Assembly: GCA_027946365.1 (NCBI GenBank)
Contig: JAPEUQ010000003.1
Coordinates: forward strand, 1,116,001 to 1,180,000
DNA length: 64,000 bases
Origin: Kalmusia sp. IMI 367209
Lineage: Eukaryota > Ascomycota > Dothideomycetes > Pleosporales > Didymosphaeriaceae
Reading direction: 5' to 3'
Within the stretch, counting starts at the first letter, position 1. The number at the start of each line of letters is the position of its first letter. The translations under genes were made by a program, and so were the position numbers. Below, in pieces: positions 34,311 to 44,790 of this stretch. Below the pieces are notes generated by a model. That model ran no database searches, had not been told where the DNA came from, and worked only from the letters and a program-made list of their open reading frames with translations.

Positions 34311-34704
34311 ATGACATCTACAGCTGCCAGGACTTCGCGCTGGAGAGCTGAGTTCCATACTCAGAAAGAGGGTGCTCCTATATCAAACTTTTGTCTTGAC
34401 CACAAGTCAAAATTGGCGGAGAGAGCACCTCTTCCTACCTTGAAGCTTGTGAGTACCCATTTACTATTTCTCATACTCTTCTTCTCTTAGCTTCAGAGCT
34501 CTAAGTGTGTACAGGCGAAAGGCAAAAAATTCACCTATGTTTATCAGTGTGTAAGCGGCCCGAAACATGACGGAAGAGACGACACCTGATTACATTTAGT
34601 GTGCTTGTGGAAATCCTAGCATTCCGTACCGAAATCGCGCCTGTACAAATTGTGGTCACGGAAGATGTGATGGGTGCGTTATAACAAAAGTGCAGGTGCG
34701 CTAG
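34311..34704 (+). CDS. Small zinc-finger protein, 92 aa (3 exons)
   Basis: A small gene found by joining three in-phase exons: 34311-34448, 34515-34550 and 34600-34704. The introns (66 and 49 nt) have GTGAGT/GTAAGC donors and CAG/TAG acceptors, and the second has a CTGAT branch site. The 92-residue product starts MTSTAARTSRW. Its C-terminus carries a cysteine cluster in the pattern C-C-x-C-G...C-x2-C-G-H-x-R-C-x2-C (YQCCACGNPSIPYRNRACTN, then CGHGRCDGC). The cluster is created precisely at the second splice junction (YQC joined to CACG), which supports the model. Small proteins with W/Y-x-C-C-x-C-G...C-x2-C-G-H are common and uncharacterised in Dothideomycetes. A zinc-ribbon role in protein or nucleic-acid binding is likely. 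No signal peptide is seen. Confidence 0.65.
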
Positions 34705-36474
34705 GGTTTGGGTCACGCGTACGGTTTCCACGGCGGCAACCTCTAGTACGAAAAAGTGGGCACTTTCTTGAGGTGTAAGCAGAACATCGATGACGCGAGC
34801 CCGGAGGAGATTCGAGGGTAAATCCAATTTTCTATACCTACCACCGAGCGCTTTAGGAAGTCTTTAAAGAAAAATGCGATGTACTTGGTTGCATCCAGAA
34901 TATCCAACGGGCCATTCGTCTTTGAGACTGAAACGACTAGATTGGGACAACAAGGAATGTACATGTTGGCGCTGACTGGTTAACGACAGTGGTTGGATAT
35001 GCTGCAGGTCATCTGCTTATCTACGATGATTCGATAGTATTTCTTGCAGCTGCACATATTCTCCGATTGGACTAATTAACAACCCTTGGTCATCGGCAAG
35101 CGACGCACAGTAGAGTCGTATAGCATACCGGAACAATGCACGCCGGTTGGTCGTCAGCTCGGGGCGTTCCGGTGAAGAAACTCGAGGAAGGCTGACGGAA
35201 TCAGATACGAAGGTTGAATAGGTATATTCTCTCAACGTGGCAGATTGCCGTTGGGCTTTGCATAGTCCGCCTCGAATCCTCATTCAGTCTACAGATTTCT
35301 TTCCATCAGGCTGAGTGTACACGGCCAGACTTTGCCTTGCTCAAAGCACCAAGCAGCACAGTGGGACCAAGTTTGGCATCTTCTAGACTAATGGATCGGG
35401 TATTAACGGGAACTAAAGCCAAAGGTCTCCAATATAAGCCTCAGGTATTCTGTACGTATGATCCCTCAGAACTTGGCCTGCTACTTCGAGGCGTGTCTCC
35501 CCGAGCCGGATTGGCCGCATGATATCTAGGTACTGGTTCTGTTTAAGAAAAAACGTCGGCAATTCCAATATCGGCACGTATGATGTGTTGTGAATCGTCC
35601 TTCACTGCACGATGACACATACACGCGTACCCAAGCAAGGTATGCCAGCCTAACGGGCCCGAGGCTAATTGCCTCATTTCTACCCCGGACTCAGAAATCA
35701 TGGCTGGCGTTGCGGAGTACACCGCTATTTGCAAATGCACCAATCATTGTACCGGCTGTCGTTCCCACGATCTCAAGTGCAGTGAGCACATCGGGCCCGA
35801 TAGATTGCCCTTCGGTTCCAGCATACCCTATGCACAGCCCTCACCAACCACTTCTGCCGATGCAGCCTCTGTCAGTCTTGTCGACCCAAACAATCGCCTC
35901 AACGTGTTCGTGTACAACTTGCACAGAACGCCTTGAAGGCAAAAGAACTCTTGATGCCTCATGGAAACAGTTCCTTCTTTGGTGCAGCCGCCGAGGGCGT
36001 ACAATTCAAACATGCTTATTGGTGATAGAGCTACTAATGTATCCTAATGACGATAGCCATGCAAGACCAATCGATCCTTCAACCAACACGATCGAAAGGT
36101 TCAAAAACCAGACGAGTAGCCGTTCGCTTTGCGTGGTCACATTCGAAAGGTCCCATGCCACCGACGACGTCCCCTCGAAAGATATCGTCAGCAAGTTTCC
36201 CAGTGGTGATAATTACACTGTGAAGTCTAGCGTGATTTGGTAGTCGAGTAGACATAGCGAATGAGAATGCACCTCGCATTTTGTGTATCCCAATTCCAAC
36301 TGCTCGACTTCGGAAGTGCTACAAGTAACACACCATCCTAGCTACTCTTACTGCTTACTGAACTCGTAGGATTTGCCCCTAGTTTGGGTCGCACCTTGAG
36401 AAAACCTATTCATCTACTTCAAGCTCACTCTTCATTCGGCGATTTGTAGTCTATTTCAGACTAAGCACCGCCTA
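34705..36474. other. Intergenic, weak Cys-rich open frame
   Basis: No gene is supported. An ATG-initiated 78-codon frame at 35700-35936 reads ICKCTNHCTGCRSHDLKC near its start, a cysteine spacing that might be a relic or exon of another small zinc protein. No consistent neighbouring exons were found. Confidence 0.3.
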
Positions 36475-38698
36475 ATGTTCACCTTCAAGGTTGCCGGCAG
36501 CAACATCCAATTTGTACGGCGTTATGAGCGACATCCGTCAAAGAGCCCGAGGAAATATTGGACTCCAGTGTTCTCTAAGAACAAAGCACTTATAGAGAAG
36601 CCTTTCATCAGAACCCGAGAGGAAGAGTTTCAAGCAGATGGGAATTCTTTAGAGGTCTTTGTTCGTGACTATGACGATTCCACACCGGATGTGGCTCGTG
36701 AAGTCATCCTCGACTTCTGCAATAATTTGTCTCAAAAAAGAACAGTTGGCAAGGTGTCACCCAAGGTTTGGTTTGATATTCGATATCTCCCTGCGTCGGG
36801 TACAAATGGACTTCAAGAGTATACCAGGTGGCTCAGTCCAACCCAACTGTGTTATGAAATGCACCAGGTACTTTGCCAGGTCTTTTCTTCGACGGATTTT
36901 ATTAGCTAACGTTCGCAGAGACTACTCCTGAAGCCTCCTGAAATGTTCCGTCAATTAATGTAAGTAAGCTGGCATATTGGCTGATTGCTTCCTCAACAAG
37001 CGACCGTTCTTTGCATTCCTCACGTCTCCTAGTTTCGACAGTTATTAATCCTGGTATCTAGTTACATCCGCCATTTGGACAGTGATTGCATACTCGCTCT
37101 TGGGAGAACAGCCTGGCATCACCAAGTTGAACCGCTGCGAGATGCGCTTCAAAAGCACATTGACCACGAAATCTCATTCCGAGTCCTACTACCAGTATGT
37201 TTAGCAGCCATTAGATCGACGATCCTTTGGATTTTGGTTCATAATGTGCCTAGGCCGGCTCTCCAATCTTCCGATTAGAATGCCATCTTTCACGGCCCTT
37301 GTTGAGAGAGATCTCAGGTCAAAGTCCAGATAGAGTGGATTTGGATAGTTTCACATCAGAACATTCCTTCCCCGATATATCCTTCCTCGATATACCCTTT
37401 ACTAAGCCCGATTCATGTAGATGGATTTTGAAAGAGTCGCACACTGCTATAGTAGTGGTTGGGCCGGGACATTTCAAGTGGGCTGCTTACGCTTTCACCG
37501 ACCGTGACGAATTCGACAGCAACGAGGATGACAATACAGAGGATGAGCATGACAATGACGGGATAAATGATGAAGATGAGGATGATGGTAGAGATGACGA
37601 TTCGCCCGAAGAGAACTTTGACATGATTGCCAGTGACGGCAATCTTAAACTCGATGCAAACACTCCGACCGGGGATCCAAGGATCTACTTCTTAAGGGTG
37701 GCCGAAGGTCAGGTAAAGACCATAGCAAGAGAATGGAAATATCTTGTTCACAAGGTTGGAAAAAGTATCAGAACTTGGGTTCCGTATACCCCCTTGCAGA
37801 TTTGATGATATACACTAATAAATGGTATCAGAAAGCTAAGCAAAGGCTCTTATCGCGGGACAGGAAGGATTCTCAACCCTTACGTGAAGCTTTGCAGTGG
37901 ACCGTGAATGCTATAGAGCTGTTGAATGATCTGCGTGAGCGTCTTTCTGCGTCTGTACAGGCAGGTAAAAACTTTAGTGCTGCCGATGGTGACAAACAAT
38001 ATTTCGCAGATATTAAAGATAAGAAGGGTACCACGGCCCTCAATGGCATAAGGGAGCAATTCCTCATGCTGATTGAACTGAACCGAAAGTTATCGTTCCT
38101 CGATAAAGACTGCAAAAAAGCTGCTAAAATTGTAAGTCCCGGCTTTGTCCTGGTACATTGGACGCCGGCTGACCTTTAAAAGATCACACTAGAAATGAGT
38201 CAAGAGAGCAACCAAGTCAACCATGATAACTTCCAACTTAGTAAAGAGGCGCAGGAATTCTATCACAAAAGTCATGTCATTTCTGTGGATACCAACCGTG
38301 TTTCAAAAGCGAATAACTTTAATGCAGCTTTAATGCTCTCGGTATGTTTCCTACCATTTGGACCCAAACTTACTAATATTGTTAGATTACGAATGTCTCC
38401 ACTCCTGTTGTAATGGTTATGGCATTCTTCAGCATCGAAGCTCCCATTTTCGGTCTACAGAAAAATGGGGTGACGTTCGTTCTTCTCCTCATAAGTTTAA
38501 TCCTCATATTGAAGGTAGTCAACATCGCCACATTCCTCATGCGCAAGCATATTCAGCCAGATCGCATAATTACTTGCTTAGCTCTCGGACAATTGGATCG
38601 ACTACTTGATGCGGAGAAGGGAAACGGTACGTTTTGATGCCATTCAATTAGATCAAGGAATTAATTTCACCACAGAAGAGCAAGGAGATCACGCTTGA
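36475..38698 (+). CDS. CorA-like two-TM membrane protein, copy A (8 exons)
   Basis: Paralogue of the gene at 44791. Exons are 36475-36867, 36919-36959, 37062-37194, 37254-37778, 37832-38131, 38183-38341, 38386-38626 and 38676-38698, giving 604 residues. All phases match those of copy B, and exons 3 (133 nt) and 7 (241 nt) have identical lengths. The intron 4 donor (GTTCCG) is weak. The soluble part has blocks shared with B (RQLIYIRHLD, TAWHHQVEPLRDAL, FRLECH, DPRIYFL) and an Asp/Glu-rich loop at about 37510-37615. The C-terminus has SKANNFNAALMLS, then two hydrophobic segments (TPVVMVMAFFSIEAPIFG; VTFVLLLISLILILKVVNIA), the hairpin layout of CorA-type transporters. No canonical GMN motif is present, so ion transport is unproven. 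The fungal-specific CorA-like family is the best guess. Confidence 0.75.
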
Positions 38699-39350
38699 TA
38701 ATCTCATATGAACGACGTTTCTTTGTCCTTCGAGATTTTTTGTGCTATTTAATAATCGTTGACGCTTTGAATTTACCTCCCGATTTCATGTAGCCTCAAA
38801 TCGATGAGTTTATGATCATGAAAACCTATACGAGGTGCACATGTAACTAGATACCCTCTCATTATCTTCTCTGCTATTAGTATTGCCATCACATGAGATC
38901 TTTTACTATTCATAACCATAGCAATATATCTCATTACCATCGATTATGGTCATCGTTAAAGCAAGTTTCGCCAATGTTCAGGATAAATAGTTGTCTGTAC
39001 TCAGAGGGAGCAGGCCACTACTCTGTATACCCTATTATGAACCCTCTACGTGAGCAAAATCCTTGATACTATGAATGATCGAGTATATTCGTTGGCCTCA
39101 AAGAGATATGAGAATTCCCACTTGGCGAAGATCCGATGAATTGATTGGTTCGTTACAACTATGAAGTGAAACTAAGCAGAGAGGCACTATCGTTGTATGT
39201 TCTGCTTGGGCCATCTGTGGGCTTCTTTCGCCAGCGTAAGGATCGTTCCTCTTCTCAAGATGCACATGAAGGATCGAGACACTAAGTCAAAACTCATGGA
39301 TATGCTAGTTGTTAGCGTCTCTACTAACCTTGAAATCGAAAGGTACCTTA
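38699..39350. other. Region between copy A and the transposon
   Basis: About 650 bp, AT-rich, no gene. It ends at the TA (39349-39350) that forms the left target-site duplication of the Tc1/mariner element. Confidence 0.4.
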
Positions 39351-39441
39351 GTACGGAGGTTGATTCCCAAAGTTCTTACACCCCCCTGCATCTTGGCGAC
39401 AGGGGTTCTTTATGCCACAAACCCAATTTGGCAGTTGTTCC
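39351..39441 (+). repeat. Left terminal inverted repeat
   Basis: It matches the reverse complement of 41572-41662 with scattered C/T and G/A differences, several of them transitions typical of RIP (for example TTACACC versus TTGCGCC). Confidence 0.93.
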
Positions 39442-39458
39442 GAATTTGTCAATCTCAT

Positions 39459-39706
39459 GAGCTTTTTCAGTTTGAGCTTTTGTGGATTACTTGAGCTTTT
39501 GTAGGTTGCTCGAGCTTTTGTAGGTTGCTCGAGCTTTTGTAGGTTGCTCGAGCTTTTGTAGGTTGCTTAAGCTTTTGTAGGTTGCTTGATCTTTTGTAGG
39601 TTGCTTGATCTTTTGTAGGTTGCTTGATCTTTTGTAGGTTGCTTGATCTTTTGTAGGTTGCTTGATCTTTTGTAGGTTGCTTGAAGCTTTTTCAATTGTT
39701 TGAGCT
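39459..39706 (+). repeat. Tandem repeat, 19-bp unit, about 11-12 copies
   Basis: The unit GAGCTTTTGTAGGTTGCTC is repeated head to tail with small changes (CTCGAG, then CTTAAG, then CTTGAT at the junctions). It lies inside the transposon, just within the left inverted repeat, and has no counterpart at the right end. Confidence 0.92.
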
Positions 39707-41467
39707 CTAGTCTTCTAATGATTTCTACCCACCTTATACTCATTTCCTCCTTCTAGCTCAATGATCTTTTGTATGTGAACTAGGATATGCTCAACCCAAG
39801 CTTGAATCTTATCCTAAGGTAGATCCTGATTCCAGCACTTCTCCCATGCAACAATTACTCCTGCTCTTGATCTAGGAGCTCCTTTTTTTGTTATTTGCCT
39901 TTTCATCTAAAACCAATAAGGCTCAATTACGTTAAGATTAGGGGAGTTTATACACTAAAGAAGCCTTTCTACCTTATTCTAGCTATAAATATAGCTCTGT
40001 ACATAGTAATTATATAGAGGAGCCTTATCTTCTTGAACAGTTATTGTAGGTCTATTAATTTTATAATATTTTACAAAAGGAAAAGGCTTTAATAATAAGA
40101 TGTTTAATTAATAACGATACTAATTAATTTTAGATCTAGAGCCTCTTACTGGCTTACCATTCTTTTCATTCTACCTCTATTAAGGTTTGCGTCTAGGTTT
40201 TTGATAGAGAGAGAGATGTCTTATACTATTTTCTATCTCCCATTTCTCTTTTATAATAGGTTTAAGCTTTTAATTTAATCTTCTAATCTCTTTAGCAGCC
40301 TCCTTTTCTCCTTTTCTGGTAGCTAGTAATAGTAAGGACCTTTTTTATTATAAGTAAAGTAGCCCTAGAACATAAATTTAGAGTAGCCTTTCTACCTCTC
40401 GCGAATATAGCTTTTTATAAGAGCTTATCTATTTTTCGATAAACTCTATAGCTGTAACAATCCTACCCTGGGTAGGAGTAAGTGTAACGAGGATATCGTG
40501 AAGTTGCTATGGTGTTGAGGCACATCGCGCTAGGATCAATAGGGTCTAGTGCGCCAAGAAAGCTAAGCGAATGAGCTGCGCAAAACCTGCGCTGCGCGCT
40601 TGTTTTAGGAACGTCAAGTATTATTCACTCAATACAACCAGAGTCATCCTTTCACTATCAATCCTAGTGTGAAGCATATACTATTGCCTATAACTAGACC
40701 TCACAGTAAGTCACATGACCTATCCTTTCACCTCTCACCCCAAAGGGGTTAGTTAGTATTAAGACTAGTTAGGACTAGTGAGGGGCCCTAGCTAGATACC
40801 TTAACTTAGAAGGCCTAGAAACCTCGGCCCCCTCTCAACTCCTTATCTTAGTGTAGTTTCAATTCATACATGTTCAACTCCACCACTATTCTCTGAAAGG
40901 TCAGCCCTGTAAGCCCTTGCTAGAAGGCTTACAATAGCCTCCGCGCCTATATAGTAAGATAATAGAGGTTTCATTAGACTAAATTATATTTTTCTAGTCC
41001 TTAAGTATCTAATCTTTATATTAAAGATACTAGTTTAGTCTCTCTATCTTTATCTTCTTCGTTAACCTAGGCTTCCTCGTTGGTTTTATCTTCTTGAAAT
41101 CTACTTTCTTAAGGACTCGCTAAATTGTTTATGCTAAAATATTAACTCCTTGTTGACTAAGCTCCCTAGTAAGATTAGCGTAAGACTTTTTTATCTATAG
41201 CGATAAGTATATACAGAGTTTATAAGGCTCTTATTAATTTAAGCTTATTAAATTAGCCTACCAGAACGCGGAGTATCTTGAGGGTAATTTATCTTTGATT
41301 TTCAAAGGAGAATAGGAAGGATTAAAGCCGTATATAATAGCTTGCAAATAGATTAATTGAATTATGCGTATAGGAATCAAAGTCATAGAGGAGACGTCCT
41401 TATTTAACTTGCCAGAAGCTTTAAGACAGACGACAAAGGCGCGAGTAGAGATATCATAACGAGGCAT
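39700..41467 (-). pseudogene. Tc1/mariner (DDE) transposase relic
   Basis: Minus-strand reading from 41467 gives an HTH-like N-terminus (MPRYDISTRAFVVCLKASGK...IPIRIIQLIY), then a second HTH part (GVNILAQTI-stop-RVLKK; KPTRKPRLTKK). The region of the first catalytic aspartate reads stop-SNETS at about 40970, where the family has WSDETS. Past the nested LTR come VQEDKAP (second catalytic Asp, about 40018-40035), then NSPNLNVIEPYWF (third catalytic acid) near 39925. It ends QAWVEHILVHIQKIIELEG. The TGG to TAG and GAT to AAT changes are the G:C to A:T transitions expected of RIP. Many stops and frame breaks make it non-functional. Confidence 0.9.
40453..40933. mobile_element. Solo LTR, 481 bp, nested in the transposon
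   Basis: The sequence starts TGTAACAATCC and ends GGCTTACA (terminal TG...CA with a 5-bp inverted end TGTAA/TTACA). It is flanked by the direct repeat ATAGC at 40448-40452 and 40934-40938, a 5-bp target duplication as made by LTR-retrotransposon integrase. No internal domain, gag or pol remains, so it is a solo LTR left by recombination. It splits the transposase relic just after the WSDETS-type region. It is much less AT-rich than the surrounding RIP-mutated DNA, so it may have arrived later. Confidence 0.9.
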
Positions 41468-41571
41468 ACTTGATTTGGTCAGTTTTGTAAAATAGAGAAC
41501 TCTGTAAACTAGGGATCTTTGAGATCTCTGCAAAAAAAAAAAAAGCTTAGGGCAGAAGGCCACCTATGCGT

Positions 41572-41662
41572 GGAGCAATTACTGAATTGGTTTTGTGGTT
41601 CAAAGAGCCCCTATCGCCAAGATGCAGGGGGGCGCAAGAACTTTTGGAATCAACCTCCGTAC
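41572..41662 (-). repeat. Right terminal inverted repeat
   Basis: Reverse complement partner of 39351-39441, followed by the TA duplication at 41663-41664. Confidence 0.93.
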
Positions 41663-41664
41663 TA

Positions 41665-44600
41665 GGCTAGCCATATGAACATCCGTGATCCCTTACATCA
41701 ACCAAGTAAGGGAGAACCCAAGATCTCGATCGCAATGATGGGGTCATCCCATTGTCGCATCAAGCCTCTCCTTCCGCGTGTTCGACAACTTAGCATCTTC
41801 GAGAAGCGTTCAACCCTCTCTGGCATGAAATACTTAGACTATCGATTGGCTCACTATCTTTATCTAACTTTATCTCTTTACAAGGTACTTATGATAGGAC
41901 GATTTGAGGCTAGAATAATAATTTCTATGCATAACTTATAGTAAGGGGTACATCTATAAATAGTGCTATATAATATGGTAGAATGAGCCTCGCAGATGTC
42001 GAAACGGAGAAAATTTTGCCCGATGGGAGTTCAGGGCCAAGGAGGAGACAGGAGGAGATCGATCGTCCACATGACTAGGCAGTACACACATAATGTTTAA
42101 TTGGCTTTCTATCCTCCTGAGTACCATTCGCGGACCAGTTCCCTTCCAACACGACTTTGAGACGTAACTATACCCAATACCACAATAAGGTTACAACGCT
42201 AGTTTGATCTACATTTTAACATTGACCGGACCCCGTTACATCATCTCGTGTATCATAGAATTAGGAAGGTCTTTGCCGAATACGTTGCATGTGTCTTACG
42301 CATATGTCGACCCACCGTAATACTAACTTATTAGTGTGAGCTTGATAAGGAAAGTCAAGGTGTTTGTAACATGATATGAACCTACTCAAGGAGTACGTAT
42401 AAGGCTCAGGTTGTGCCGAAAATCAGTGAGTTACCTCAAATCAGGTTCTTAACGGACTTAATTAGCCGAATTTGGACAAGGGTCACATTGTGAGGTAACA
42501 AGATATTTCCAATCATGTTACGGACTCCGTAGCCAATAGATGCCAATATATAGGACCGGTGGTTGATCTTTATCCAGCTACTTAGTACTCGTTTGAAGTC
42601 CTGGAGCTAAGCATTGGACAGGCGAAAATTTTCAAATACATTTTTCAATGGTTAGCACAATACTAGGACTATGATAAGAGATTTTAGGCCTAAGCATTTG
42701 ACAGACGAAAAAATTTACATATATTTGGCAGTGCTCTGCATGTGGGCATTCTGCGATTCCATACAGACTACGTCAATGCTCGGTACCACCCCTATAATCA
42801 AAGTAGTTATAATTGAAACTGACCGTATGCAGTGAGTTAATCAGTTCACTACTTCTATACATATCTTGAAAAAAAGCACCAAGACCTATGGAATAGCAAA
42901 TGACACTTCTCTGATCACAGGCGATGTGGTCATAATCGATGCGAGATGTGCGACATCAGCAAGGTTCTGGTCAAGTGAGATTGGAACGTGATGTGAAAAA
43001 GTCTACCAAACCAAGGCTCTGGGATATAGGGATGTGGGTGTTCTGCCACACCTTGTTAGGGTGAATCCTCCTAAGAGTGACTCAGACTTTGACTCGGTTA
43101 CTTTTATAAAGTGTTAAGATGACCTTTAGCTTCAGTAGCATAGGCTGCTATTACTAAGGATTATATAGTAGCGGTCTCTAACATCTTTAATAAGATATAT
43201 AAGATATACGTGCGCATAAGTTCTCAGACTTATTCTTATTAATATCCGTGAACCAATCAATCTATTGTGAATATTAGGATCTATGGCCGACCTGTAGTAA
43301 ACAATATACACGACTGTAGTAGTGGCTGCTTCTTAGTCTGTGTGGTGGGTCTGGAATATGGAGATCTGTCCTATCAATATGCCTTTGTCGACGATCCATC
43401 ACCTCAACAAGATGAAAGAATATGTTAGGGGTTCGGCATCTAGGTTTCATTGGAGAACTTTTGGTTTCATTAGACTGGATTCAAACAATAGGGTCATTCA
43501 TGATGTATGGTTTTTGGATAATGAAGAGCCGGTCAATATTCTTAGTCTGTGGTGATTTAGTGTTGAGTTCGTCATAAGGTGTCACACAGGAGTGGCGACT
43601 TTCCGACTACGAAATTGAGCTAAAACTGGGAGATCTTAGAGGAGGATGATGTTGCAGTGACATCAACATACGTGGGTGTTCGCCTTCGTTCCCTTATCCT
43701 AGCGAGGCTTTCATAGCCTTTGCCTAGTCATACCGGTGAACGACATCGCAAATCGAATCCAATCTACACGGTCATGCAAACCTTGGTTGGCGTGGCTTGC
43801 AGGTAGTCCATCCTATCATAAGCTTAGTATAAGCACTTCTGTATTAAGTTCGCTCAAGTGCCTACGTGAAAGTGCGCGTGGATCTTAGTTAAATTACATC
43901 TACCTAAGTATTCACGTGACCTCGGTCGCATTCCGTGACATGACGTCAATCGATCTCAATTTAATTAAGAGAAAGAATTCGGAAGATTTTACGAGGCAAA
44001 CAGATGAATATATTGCGCCTTACAGCTATTCGTTGTTTACGGCGCTCTCTTGATGCATGTCGGCCCGATATGCTACTCATTACACAAGGCTGAGGTCTGC
44101 CCTGTCGCAGCGCCCTTTCTCCCAATGCCTTCTACTGCTTCGCCTTGTCATGAATTGAACCAGTCGTCAAATCCATGTTCACCGCCGTTGGTTTAGCCTG
44201 ATAATGACACTTGCGCGTGCTTTGCGAAGGTCCAATACGCGCAGATCATGCTCGAGATATATGCCTGCTGTATCACTTGCAGAGACGCATACTTGTATGC
44301 AGACGATACGGCTGCAGAAACGTGGCCAACAAGGATTGACGCAGAAGAAATACGAATTCGTAGGCATCCTGCACTAGCGATGAAGGACTCTGAGACTCTC
44401 GATCGGTGAGAACCACGTATTATTCGACTGGGTAAGTTATTGTATCGGAGGCTTCTGTCCTGTCATGGGACTTTTTAGGAAGAGTTAATTGCTTCTCTTA
44501 ATTTTTGGATATCACCCATGAGCCCTCTGATCGATTCTATTATATTCAAACCAAGACTCAACTTTCTCCGTCTCCATTAATACCAGTGAGACCACGGTAC

Positions 44601-44790
44601 ACGATAGATCGACTGCGCTTAGATAAATCTATACAACATGGCCACGATGTAATACCAATCGCGGATGCCTCAAAAAAATCTATAAGCGTTAGTGATCGTC
44701 CAATTTTCCTTATACAGAACAGCATTAATAGGCAACTTATTTTACCAGGTTATTGGCCTTTTGCCGGAGTCTATTTTTTTCGATTTCCAA
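41665..44790. other. AT-rich decayed region
   Basis: About 3.1 kb of low-GC, stop-rich DNA with no intact gene. An ATG-containing frame at 43340-43555 keeps a protein-like run (FHWRTFGFIRLDSNNRVIHD), perhaps the remnant of a gene, but no neighbouring exons were found. No further transposon ends were recognised. Confidence 0.4.

Larger units (their letters stand above)
39351..41662. mobile_element. Tc1/mariner-class element, RIP-degraded, 2312 bp
   Basis: Near-identical inverted repeats of about 91 bp begin with GTACGGAGGTTGATTCC at the left (39351) and end with its complement at 41662. They are flanked by TA on both sides (39349-39350 and 41663-41664), the classic Tc1/mariner target duplication. 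Subtracting the nested solo LTR and its duplication leaves about 1826 bp, a normal size. The interior reads as a broken transposase on the minus strand. Only one copy is in the window. It is probably immobile, but intact inverted repeats might still be recognised by a transposase supplied from elsewhere. Confidence 0.93.

Noticed and set aside
35700..35936. Cys-rich 78-codon frame as a second small zinc protein
   Set aside because: The cysteine spacing does not match the family pattern of the 34.3-kb gene, and no in-phase partner exons were found.
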